Under the pieces are notes generated by a model. That model saw nothing but the letters and a program-made list of their open reading frames with translations. It was not told the DNA's origin and searched no databases. Shown here in pieces: positions 1 to 6,501 of a stretch of DNA of 7,919 nucleotides. Every line of letters begins with the position of its first letter. The stretch's first letter is position 1. Position numbers and translations under genes: made by a program. The DNA lies in NCBI GenBank assembly GCA_003151665.1, contig PLYD01000115.1:1-7919 (forward strand). The letters are read 5' to 3'. Source of the stretch: Candidatus Dormiibacterota bacterium (GTDB lineage Bacteria; Chloroflexota; Dormibacteria; Dormibacterales; Dormibacteraceae).

Positions 1-417
1 AAGATCCACTTCTGGTGGATGATGATCGCTTTCAACATGGCATTCATGCCCCTTTTTGCGGCCGGCTTGCTTGACATGCCGCGTCGAGTGTCGACGTACG
101 CGGTGGACCTGCAGACACTCAACGACTGGGTGTCGATTTGGGCTTTCATCCTCTTTGCCTCGATGCTGTTTTTCGCCTTCAACGTCATCTGGTCGTGGTT
201 CTTCACCTTCAAGGTGGCGCCCGCGAACCCCTGGCAGGTGCGTTCGATCGAGTGGATGCTGCCAACGCCGCTCGGCCGCCGGAACTTCGAGAAGATTCCG
301 GTGTTCACAGGCTCCCCGTATGACTACGGCAACCCCAGCGCAAAACCCGTCGCAGATCTGGGAGGGTCGTCTGATTTGGGCCGGCGAGGCCTTGGCGCGG
401 AGCCGGTCCCCTCGTGA
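1..417 (+). CDS. ctaD: Cytochrome c oxidase subunit I, C-terminal fragment
   Basis: Partial gene, open at the left window edge; the frame is open from base 1 and ends at TGA 415-417 (138 residues). Subunit I is the heme- and CuB-bearing catalytic subunit of the terminal oxidase, which reduces O2 and pumps protons across the cytoplasmic membrane. The heme and copper ligands lie upstream of the window. The visible part carries the family's GMPRR-type motif as DMPRR after a hydrophobic helix, a last transmembrane helix (about residues 40-70) and the usual cytoplasmic tail pattern EWxLPTP...NF..IP. The segment before the motif, normally similar to FFPxHFxGLxGMPRR, reads FMPLFAAGLLDMPRR, so the usual His is Phe or Ala. 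The stop overlaps the next gene by 4 bases (GTGA). Identity as subunit I is secure; the oxidase subtype cannot be told from this end. Confidence 0.93.
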   Translation, partial: KIHFWWMMIAFNMAFMPLFAAGLLDMPRRVSTYAVDLQTLNDWVSIWAFILFASMLFFAFNVIWSWFFTFKVAPANPWQVRSIEWMLPTPLGRRNFEKIPVFTGSPYDYGNPSAKPVADLGGSSDLGRRGLGAEPVPS

Positions 418-1034
418 GCCAGCACTCTACGCAGTCCCGAGGCCTGCCGAACCTGGTGGCTTCCGCGCCCGAGTGGACGACTGAGGTTGATGCCCGCGTC
501 AGCGGCGTCGGTATGTGGATCTTCATGGGCGCCAACGCGATGTTGTTCGTCGCGTTCTTCTTCGCATTTTTCTATCTCCGCTCGCTCAACAACGGCAACG
601 ATTGGATGCCCGCCTGGGTTGTGCACCCAAATCGTCGCATCGCCGGGATCATGCTTCTGCTGCTCATCGCCGCCGCTGGCCTAGTCGTACTTGGAGCCCG
701 CTCCGTGGGAAAGACGCCGGCGACCGCCCGAATGCTCTTCTGGCTCGCGCTCCTTGCAGGCGTGCTCTATTTGGGATTCCAGGTGTATGAGTTCAAGCAC
801 CTGGGGTTTGATCCTCAGTTCGGCGGCGGCTATGTCAGCGTCTTCGTTGGCCTCAAGGCGGTATTGATGGCCGAGGTGGTGGTGGCCATGATCTGGCTCG
901 GCACGCACATCGCGCAGGCAACTCCGATCGGTGATACAACGGCCAGGCCCGCCTCAGCCGCCGCGTTTGGCAACTTCATGGTGATGCTTGCCGGCGTCGG
1001 CGTGGTCGCTTACCTAGTCCTGTATTTCATCTGA
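414..1034 (+). CDS. ctaE: Cytochrome c oxidase subunit III, short five-helix form
   Basis: Encodes 206 residues from a GTG start that overlaps the ctaD stop; GGAG at 399-402 is an adequate ribosome binding site. Subunit III is a membrane subunit that stabilises the catalytic core. About five transmembrane helices are visible (residues 31-57, 76-95, 104-125, 138-163, 184-206), as in short actinobacterial or Bacillus forms that lack the first two helices of the mitochondrial type. Family marks include GMWIF at the start of helix 1 and QxxEF at 123-127, matching the usual QxxEY. Oddly, the buried Glu in the SEVxFF-type motif of helix 1 (bovine E90) aligns with Asn41, and the GxHGLHV-type motif reads GLKAVLM at 146-152, so both His are gone. 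It could be a divergent subunit III of an unusual oxidase lineage. It is followed after one base by ctaG. Confidence 0.88.
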   Translation: MSQHSTQSRGLPNLVASAPEWTTEVDARVSGVGMWIFMGANAMLFVAFFFAFFYLRSLNNGNDWMPAWVVHPNRRIAGIMLLLLIAAAGLVVLGARSVGKTPATARMLFWLALLAGVLYLGFQVYEFKHLGFDPQFGGGYVSVFVGLKAVLMAEVVVAMIWLGTHIAQATPIGDTTARPASAAAFGNFMVMLAGVGVVAYLVLYFI

Positions 1035-1035
1035 C

Positions 1036-1911
1036 ATGCCCCCGGGGTTAGGGGTCCTCGCGTATTGGCCGTTCGAGCCGGTCGTCCTCATCGGGGTCGA
1101 GCTCGCCGGCGTTCTTTATGTGATCGGAGGCTTGGGACTGTCGCGCAGCCGGCAGGGTTCTGCCGGGCGATGGCGAGAGCTTGCCTTCTGGCTCGGCCTG
1201 CTAACGATCCTTGTCGCCCTTCAAAGCCCCATCGACATTCTGGCGCGCCAGCTTTTCTGGGTGCACATGGTCCAGCACCTCCTGCTGATGGTCGTGGCCG
1301 CACCACTGCTGGCGCTCGCGTCGCCGTGGACACGCATGTGGCGGGCGCTGCCGCTCCGACTTCGGCGGGCGGTCGCGCGGCCGCTCTTTCTGCAGCCTCG
1401 GTTGGCCTGGCTTCGAGCTGTCTATCACCAGGTCTCGCGACCCTCGGTCATCTGGGTTCTGGCAGCCGCCAATCTCTGGCTGTGGCACCTGCCGGCTCTG
1501 TATAACCTGACTTTGAGCAACCACCTGGTCCACCATCTCGAGCACACGCTGTTCCTGGTGTTGGGAATCGCGTTCTGGGCGCAGCTCATCGACCAGCGGC
1601 CGTTCCGCGCGCCGCTGGGAACCCTTGAGAGGGCAGGCTACGTGTTCCTCGCGATGGTGCAGTCGTGGGGCCTCGCGGGCGTCCTGTCGTTTGCGACTGT
1701 CCCCTTCTATTCGTATGCGCTGCTGCCGTCGCGGCCCGGAGGCATCTCCGCCCTGACCGATCAACAGATCGGCGGCGGCATGATGTGGGTTCCCGGCGCG
1801 ATCTCCTACTCGATCGCACTGATTGTTTTCCTTTTCCAGTGGCTCGCCGAAGAGGATTCGCGCGGACAACTCGGCGTACGGGCCGAGAAGGGGCAAGTCC
1901 ATGGCGGTTGA
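1036..1911 (+). CDS. ctaG: CtaG/Caa3-type cytochrome c oxidase assembly factor
   Basis: Encodes a 291-residue polytopic membrane protein starting at ATG 1036, one base after the ctaE stop. There is no obvious Shine-Dalgarno sequence, so translation probably depends on coupling. It matches the Caa3_CtaG family, required in Bacillus for assembly of caa3 oxidase and thought to act in formation of the copper centre. This is not the same family as the proteobacterial CtaG/Cox11 copper chaperone. Visible marks are HMVQHLLLM at 77-85, NLWLWHLPALYN at 146-157, the His-rich HLVHHLEH at 163-170 and DQQIGGGMMWVPG at 242-254 before the final helix. These conserved His lie near membrane boundaries and could bind metal, which is inference. 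The gene end overlaps the ctaB start by 11 bases. The family assignment is confident; the exact biochemical role is not settled for the family. Confidence 0.88.
   Translation: MPPGLGVLAYWPFEPVVLIGVELAGVLYVIGGLGLSRSRQGSAGRWRELAFWLGLLTILVALQSPIDILARQLFWVHMVQHLLLMVVAAPLLALASPWTRMWRALPLRLRRAVARPLFLQPRLAWLRAVYHQVSRPSVIWVLAAANLWLWHLPALYNLTLSNHLVHHLEHTLFLVLGIAFWAQLIDQRPFRAPLGTLERAGYVFLAMVQSWGLAGVLSFATVPFYSYALLPSRPGGISALTDQQIGGGMMWVPGAISYSIALIVFLFQWLAEEDSRGQLGVRAEKGQVHGG
1885..1893 (+). promoter_or_regulatory. Ribosome binding site that decides the ctaB start
   Basis: GAGAAGGGG lies inside the end of ctaG, 7 bases before ATG 1901. It favours ATG 1901 over the in-frame ATG at 1823, which would add 26 polar residues absent from the family. 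Confidence 0.65.
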
Positions 1912-2824
1912 GGCCCAGGTCAAGCCGCAGGCGGCTGGATCTTCGCGCCCACTACTTGCGTTGTGGGTCCAGGTCGCCCGCGATTACGTCGCACTCCTCA
2001 AGCCCAGGATCATCCTGCTGCTGGTCGTCACCGAGCTCAGTGCGATGGTTGTCGCGGCCCGCGGCTGGCCTTCGCCCGGCGTGCTCATCGGCTCACTGCT
2101 CGGCGGTGCCATGGCGGCCGGCGGAGCAGGCGCCGTCAACTGCTGGTTCGACCGTGACATCGACCAGCTCATGCCGCGCACCCGGCGCCGAGCGATAGCC
2201 GCGGGGAGGATCAGCCCCGCTGCGGGGCTCGCGTTTGGCATCGCGGTCGGTCTTGGGGGAGTGGCCTTGATCGCAGTCTCCGCGAACCGCCTCGCGGCCG
2301 CGCTCGCCCTCGCCGGCGGCCTGGTCTACGTGCTCGTATATACGATGTGGCTCAAGCGGTCCACGGCGCAGAACATAGTGATCGGCGGCGCCGCTGGCGC
2401 CTTTCCTCCGCTGGTCGGCTGGGCCGCGGTGACCGGTTCTCTGAGCCCGCTCGCATGGGCCCTCTTCGCGATCATCTTCTTCTGGACGCCGCCGCATTTT
2501 TGGGCACTCGCGCTGCTCCTCAGCCGGCAGTACTCGGCCGCCAAGGTGCCCATGCTCCCGGTGGTTGCGGGCGAAAGGCGGACGCGCCGGTCGATCCTGT
2601 TCTATTCATTCGTCATGCTCGGCGTCAGCGCCGTTCCCATCGTGTGGCTCGGACCCATTTACGCAGTGGCGTGCATCGCCCTCGGGGCGGTGTTTCTGTG
2701 GCTCGCGGGACGCGCATCCCGCCGCCGCGATGGCGCGTCCGCTATGGCGCTGTTCCACTATTCGCTGGCCTACCTCGCCCTGCTGTTCGTTGCTGCAGCG
2801 GTCGCCGCGTCAGTGACCATATGA
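1901..2824 (+). CDS. ctaB: Protoheme IX farnesyltransferase (heme O synthase)
   Basis: Encodes a 307-residue UbiA-superfamily membrane prenyltransferase (CtaB/CyoE). It transfers a farnesyl group from farnesyl diphosphate to the vinyl group of heme B, giving heme O, the precursor of heme A in aa3-type oxidases. Diagnostic motifs are all present: LLKPRI at 32-37, the Mg-diphosphate NxxxDxxxD motif as NCWFDRDID at 80-88 followed by MPRTRRR, YTMWLKR at 147-153 followed by the conserved AQNIVIGG...PPLVGW stretch, and FFWTPPHFW at 193-201 followed by the KVPMLP loop. The length is normal for the family. The start is chosen at 1901 because of its ribosome binding site and fit to family length; the gene overlaps ctaG by 11 bases and the next gene by ATGA. 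Heme A synthase (ctaA), needed to finish heme A, is not in this window. Confidence 0.95.
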   Translation: MAVEAQVKPQAAGSSRPLLALWVQVARDYVALLKPRIILLLVVTELSAMVVAARGWPSPGVLIGSLLGGAMAAGGAGAVNCWFDRDIDQLMPRTRRRAIAAGRISPAAGLAFGIAVGLGGVALIAVSANRLAAALALAGGLVYVLVYTMWLKRSTAQNIVIGGAAGAFPPLVGWAAVTGSLSPLAWALFAIIFFWTPPHFWALALLLSRQYSAAKVPMLPVVAGERRTRRSILFYSFVMLGVSAVPIVWLGPIYAVACIALGAVFLWLAGRASRRRDGASAMALFHYSLAYLALLFVAAAVAASVTI

Positions 2825-3420
2825 ACGCGGTGGCACAAACGGGAGCCCAGAGGCCACCCGTACGTCCGGTGCCGGCGTGGGCTCTTGCACTGCCTCTGCT
2901 GGTCGTCCTGGTCGCGACGGCCGCGGGCGTTGCAATTGTGATCGCTGACCGGTCTTCGAATGCTGTGTGGGTGGCGGCGGGTCACGCGAGCGTCGGCGCG
3001 CCCGCTCCGAACTTTACCTCTTACGACTTGCAAGGGAAAAAGGTCAGCCTGTCGGACTTCGCATCGCGCCCTGTGCTGCTCACCTTCTGGGCGACCTGGT
3101 GCACCGTGTGCAAAGACGAGCTGCCGGCGTTGCAGACACTCGAGCAGCGTTACAGCGCAAACAGTTTTGCAGTGCTTGCCGTGAACTACAGGGAAACCGA
3201 CAACGTGCGCATGCGCCAGTACCTGGCCGGCGATAACGTGACTCTCCAGTCGGTGATCGACCCCGGTGCTTCGATCGCCTCGGCTTATGGGGTTGACGTC
3301 GGGCTTCCGGTCAACGTTTTGATCGACAAGACGGGCCACGTCGTGCGGATCATGGTCGGCGAGGTTCCCGGCGCATCGATTGAGACAGCGATCCAACAGC
3401 TGGTGGCGCCGGCAGCCTAA
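2821..3420 (+). CDS. Membrane-anchored TlpA/ResA-like thioredoxin
   Basis: Encodes 199 residues. ATG 2821 overlaps the ctaB stop as ATGA, which fixes the start; the open frame extends upstream inside ctaB but that part is a shadow. One transmembrane anchor (about residues 19-42) is followed by an extracytoplasmic thioredoxin-fold domain of the AhpC/TSA-Redoxin type: VGAPAPNF at 58-65, FWATWC..C with active-site Cys94 and Cys97 (WCTVC), and the cis-Pro loop GLPVNVLID at 161-169 with Pro163. TlpA/ResA proteins reduce disulfides outside the cytoplasm, either in apocytochrome c or in copper chaperones and the CuA site of oxidase subunit II. Its place as the last gene of an oxidase operon points to oxidase or cytochrome c maturation, which is inference. 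It is not a Sco protein, because no CxxxC copper motif is present. No terminator with a T run follows. Confidence 0.88.
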   Translation: MNAVAQTGAQRPPVRPVPAWALALPLLVVLVATAAGVAIVIADRSSNAVWVAAGHASVGAPAPNFTSYDLQGKKVSLSDFASRPVLLTFWATWCTVCKDELPALQTLEQRYSANSFAVLAVNYRETDNVRMRQYLAGDNVTLQSVIDPGASIASAYGVDVGLPVNVLIDKTGHVVRIMVGEVPGASIETAIQQLVAPAA

Positions 3421-3443
3421 GTAACGGCAGACCTCCAGGTTGG

Positions 3444-3460
3444 CTTGCAAATGTTGCAAG
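3444..3460. repeat. Perfect 7-bp inverted repeat, operator or hairpin candidate
   Basis: CTTGCAA-ATG-TTGCAAG is a perfect 7-bp dyad with a 3-base centre in the spacer between the thioredoxin gene and lldP. No T run follows, so it is not a rho-independent terminator. It could be a repressor site for lldP or an mRNA hairpin. The function is not shown by the sequence. Confidence 0.45.
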
Positions 3461-3463
3461 ACC

Positions 3464-3478
3464 GGAGTTCAATTCTCC
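3464..3478 (+). other. Small hairpin with a tRNA T-loop-like sequence
   Basis: GGAG-TTCAATT-CTCC forms a 4-bp stem with a 7-base loop, and GTTCAATTC fits the GTTCRANNC pattern of tRNA T-arms. The 5' half of a tRNA is missing: no acceptor or D-arm pairs upstream. It is therefore recorded only as a structure in the leader of lldP. Confidence 0.3.
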
Positions 3479-3505
3479 TAGTCCAGGTCAGTCGTCGGCT
3501 GCTGT

Positions 3506-3511
3506 GGGGGG
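3506..3511 (+). promoter_or_regulatory. Ribosome binding site of the lactate permease gene
   Basis: A run of six G followed by AAATCG lies 6 bases before ATG 3518. It is the strongest ribosome binding site in the window and suggests that lldP is translated independently of the oxidase operon. Confidence 0.55.
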
Positions 3512-3517
3512 AAATCG

Positions 3518-5425
3518 ATGGGGATACTGCTGGCTTTTCACCAGGCCTATCAACCGGTGCTCGACAACATCCTGGTGTCGGCGCTGGTCGCCGGGCTCCC
3601 GCTCTACGTGCTCTTCATCATGCTGGCGGTGCTTCGTCTGCCGGCCTGGATTTGCGCCGTCAGCGCGATGGCGACCGCTGCCATCCTCGCCTGGCTTGTG
3701 TGGGGCATGCCCTTTGGGGTAACGGTCGGAACCGCCACAGAGGGCATGGCGTTCGGCCTCTGGCCGATCAGCTGGATCGTACTGAACGCAGTCTTTTTCC
3801 ACAACCTGACAGTCGCCAGCGGCGATTTCGACGTCATCAAGCGCTCACTGACCCGGCTGACTGAGGATCGCCGGTTGCAGGCCCTCCTGATTGCCTTCAG
3901 CTTCGGCGCGCTGCTCGAGGGCATCGCCGGCTTCGGCGCCCCGGTGGCTATCACCGCTTCGATCCTCGCCAGCCTTGGCTTCGAGCCGGTGAGCGCCGCC
4001 GTCCTCGCCCTGCTCGCCAACACCGCGCCTGTGGCCTTTGGCTCGATCGGAATTCCTGTTGTCACGCTGGGTGGCCTCGTCGCCCCGATCCTGCACAAGG
4101 ACGTGACCTCGACCACGCTGGCACTGTCCGCGATGGTAGGGCGCCAGCTGCCAATTTTCTCGGTCCTCATCCCCGGCTACCTGATAGTCGTGCTTGCCGG
4201 CTGGCGGAAAATGCGCGAGATCCTGCCGGCGGTTTTGGTCACAGGCATCTCCTTTGCGGTGGTTCAGTTCCTCGTCTCGAACTTCGTCGGCCCCGAGCTG
4301 ACTGACATCGTTGCGGCTCTAGTCTCGATGGGCTGCCTTGCCCTGCTCCTTCGGTTCTGGCGACCTGCGCATGTCTGGCGGTTCGCCCACGAGACGGCCG
4401 GTGCAGTCAAACCGCGCCCTATCAGCCCTGCGACAGGCCTGCCCGCGGCGGCTGTCGAGATTCCCGCCCCAGACGATTCCAAGGTGGATGTTCAAGGACG
4501 TGTCTGGGGCGCTTTCGCGTTGTACGTGGTGCTTGTCGTGGTCATCCTGGTCGGCCAGATGGGCAACCTGCCCTTCTTCTCCGGCCACCCGGTGAATGAT
4601 CCAAAGACGGCGCTGGCTGCGCCTGCCAACCTCACCGCGGACCTGAAGTGTGGAACCCCCGGGTTCAAGCTCTGCCCGCAGCCGTGGATTGGGCCCGACC
4701 CGACCACGGACCGGCAGGCTTTCAAGTTCCCCGACTGGAACTTCTACTGGCCCGGTACCTACCAGATCGCCGGCGGCAAGCCGGTGTCATTAATCTTCCG
4801 TGAGAAGCCGATCGCCTCGGTATCCACCGAGTACCCCCTTACGTTCGATTGGAACTTCCTGGCCGCAGCCGGCTCGCTCGTCTTCTATGCGGGGCTGATC
4901 GCATTCCTGTTGATGCGGCTCAGAGGTTCATCGGTGAATTTCCTCGCGGTCTACGGGAAAACGTTACGCCAGCTCGCGCTGCCAATCGTGACGATCGCCT
5001 TCATCCTCGCGATCGCCCAGATCATGAATTACTCAGGCATGACGTCGAGCATGGCCATCGCCCTCTCCAAAACGGGATTCATATTTCCGTTTGTTGCCGC
5101 CTTCCTCGGTTGGCTGGGCGTCTTCCTGACCGGGAGCGACACTTCCTCGAACACGTTGTTCGGGCCGCTGCAGGCGCAGACCGCCCAGCAGCTGGGAAAC
5201 GTCAGCCCGATCCTCACCGCAGGCACCAACTCCTCGGGTGGCGTGATGGGCAAGATGATCAGTCCTCAAAACCTGTCGGTGGGAGCAGCCGGCGTCAACA
5301 TGGTCGGCGCGGAAGGCGCGATCTTCCGCCGGGTGATCGGGTACAGCCTCATCCTGACCAGTCTGGTCGGCGTGGTCGCGATGATCGAGGCTTATGTGAT
5401 CCCCGGCATCATTCCGTCGCCCTGA
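3518..5425 (+). CDS. lldP: L-lactate permease (LldP/LctP family)
   Basis: Encodes a 635-residue polytopic transporter of the lactate permease family, which brings L-lactate, D-lactate or glycolate across the cytoplasmic membrane with protons. Family marks are clear: TEDRRLQALL at 115-124, FGALLEGIAGFGAPVAI at 129-145, the NTAPVAFGSIGIP block at 168-180, and near the C-terminus FLTGSDTSSNTLFG at 536-549, GTNSSGGVMGKMISPQN at 569-585. The start has a good ribosome binding site and the N-terminus fits the family. It is longer than the usual roughly 550 residues because of a polar stretch at about 353-447, between two hydrophobic segments, containing Cys378 and Cys386 and many Pro and Trp. No lactate dehydrogenase is adjacent, so the substrate is assigned by family only. 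The gene ends 5 bases from the stop of a convergent gene. Confidence 0.93.
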   Translation: MGILLAFHQAYQPVLDNILVSALVAGLPLYVLFIMLAVLRLPAWICAVSAMATAAILAWLVWGMPFGVTVGTATEGMAFGLWPISWIVLNAVFFHNLTVASGDFDVIKRSLTRLTEDRRLQALLIAFSFGALLEGIAGFGAPVAITASILASLGFEPVSAAVLALLANTAPVAFGSIGIPVVTLGGLVAPILHKDVTSTTLALSAMVGRQLPIFSVLIPGYLIVVLAGWRKMREILPAVLVTGISFAVVQFLVSNFVGPELTDIVAALVSMGCLALLLRFWRPAHVWRFAHETAGAVKPRPISPATGLPAAAVEIPAPDDSKVDVQGRVWGAFALYVVLVVVILVGQMGNLPFFSGHPVNDPKTALAAPANLTADLKCGTPGFKLCPQPWIGPDPTTDRQAFKFPDWNFYWPGTYQIAGGKPVSLIFREKPIASVSTEYPLTFDWNFLAAAGSLVFYAGLIAFLLMRLRGSSVNFLAVYGKTLRQLALPIVTIAFILAIAQIMNYSGMTSSMAIALSKTGFIFPFVAAFLGWLGVFLTGSDTSSNTLFGPLQAQTAQQLGNVSPILTAGTNSSGGVMGKMISPQNLSVGAAGVNMVGAEGAIFRRVIGYSLILTSLVGVVAMIEAYVIPGIIPSP

Positions 5426-5430
5426 TCCGC

Positions 5431-6501
5431 TTAGTCGCCCGACGAGCTCCCCTCGGTGACCAGCGTGCGGTCCGAAGGCCCACGCGACCATAGTGTGGCT
5501 CCGACCCGGATGTTCTTGAAGACCTCCTCGCTCACGAGGAAGCCGGCGAATATCAGGAGCACTCCGAGGAATTCGCCGAGAAAGAACGACCAGGTCACGC
5601 CAAACCGATTGAGGCCGCTCGTCAACCCCGGTATGAACGCGCCGAGCGCGATCAGGATCGTCGCCGGCACCCGCGAGTTCACCTTGCCCTTGAGCAGGGC
5701 GCTGGCAGCGGTTGGCGTGGACGCGACCAGGTTCACCGCCACCGCGGCGCCGCCGTAAAGCTGCGCGATCACCGGCGTCTTCACCTTGTTGCGCATGACC
5801 TTGCGCTTCGGCATGTAGATGTACGCCGAGTAGATCGCGCCGAATACCAGGCACAGCGCCCCGGCGATGTTGAAGGGACCGGTGAGGACACGCACGTATC
5901 CGGGAAAAGCGGTTCCCACCGGGACGTGGGTGGCGGGGTCAAGAGCAAAACCGGGAGCAGCCAATGGCGCGGTCAAGGTCATGTAGGCGACGGCGACGGA
6001 GCCAATGATCAGCACGCCCATCGCGATGTGAGGCGCCAGCCGCGGACGCACGGCGGTCGCCGCGATTATCGCGATGCCTCCGATGGCGGCAATCACGAAA
6101 GCGACGGTTCCGGCAGTCGCGGAGCCAGGATAAAGAGGCACATCGCCGCCCTTGGCATTTGCGTGGCTGAACAGGAGGGACAGCAGCCCACCGATCAAAA
6201 CAGTCGCTCCGGCGAAGTAACCAAACCGGGCCTTCGACAGCAGGTAGATCGTGCCGGCTCCCAGGTAAGCGGCCACGAAGAAGGCGCCGATGAGGTACCA
6301 GGCGCGATACAGCGGCTCGCTCCAACCGAAGGCTCCGCCGATGAACTCGCAGCCCGCGCTGATGCCGTACCAGAGCAGGCCGATTCCCCACACGAGCTGG
6401 AAAGCCTTGCGCCGCTGCCACCACTGGTCGAAGACCATCGCGGCGAAGGCAAAACTCAGCACTGATGAGCCCAGCGGCAGCACAAAGTTCAGCGTATTCA
6501 T
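5431..6501 (-). CDS. Polytopic membrane protein of unknown function
   Basis: I do not recognise a family. It encodes 356 residues from ATG 6501, with GGAGG at 6512-6516 ten bases upstream; a longer upstream reading (to 6561) would add 20 Arg/Gly-rich residues and lie inside the regulator gene, so it is not preferred. About nine to ten hydrophobic segments are visible (roughly 5-25, 36-55, 65-88, 95-112, 128-150, 157-176, 203-227, 242-262, 277-295, 302-325). Polar loops occur at 113-128 and 184-200, a basic loop PKRKVMRNKVK at 231-241, and a soluble Ser/Gly-rich tail after 330. The first three segments are rich in Trp, Tyr and Phe (QWWQRR, WGIGLLWYG), as in membrane sensor modules, but no kinase, cyclase or transporter motif is present. 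The ATGA overlap with the upstream regulator gene implies coupled expression and perhaps a shared role. Confidence 0.8.
   Translation of the reverse strand: MNTLNFVLPLGSSVLSFAFAAMVFDQWWQRRKAFQLVWGIGLLWYGISAGCEFIGGAFGWSEPLYRAWYLIGAFFVAAYLGAGTIYLLSKARFGYFAGATVLIGGLLSLLFSHANAKGGDVPLYPGSATAGTVAFVIAAIGGIAIIAATAVRPRLAPHIAMGVLIIGSVAVAYMTLTAPLAAPGFALDPATHVPVGTAFPGYVRVLTGPFNIAGALCLVFGAIYSAYIYMPKRKVMRNKVKTPVIAQLYGGAAVAVNLVASTPTAASALLKGKVNSRVPATILIALGAFIPGLTSGLNRFGVTWSFFLGEFLGVLLIFAGFLVSEEVFKNIRVGATLWSRGPSDRTLVTEGSSSGD

Noticed and set aside
1201..1923. 240-codon open frame on the - strand across ctaG
   Set aside because: It lies antisense to a gene with clear family motifs, its product is rich in Arg, Gln, Pro and His with no recognisable domain, and long antisense frames are expected in GC-rich coding DNA.
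2347..2820. Upstream extension of the thioredoxin frame inside ctaB
   Set aside because: The ATG at 2821 with the ATGA overlap gives a normal membrane-anchored TlpA-like protein; the extension would be a basic, low-complexity sequence lying out of frame inside ctaB.
3399..3490. Possible tRNA gene (class I or class II) suggested by the GTTCAATTC box and the stem before it
   Set aside because: The sequence where the 5' acceptor and D-arm should be does not pair with the 3' tail AGTCCAG (only four pairs at best), the dyad loop lacks the U33-type anticodon loop pattern, the T-stem has a mismatch at its outer pair, and no CCA follows.
5033..5854. 273-codon open frame on the - strand crossing the lldP end into the membrane protein gene
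   Set aside because: It crosses two well-supported genes, is Arg/Gly/His-rich, and no motif or ribosome binding site supports it.
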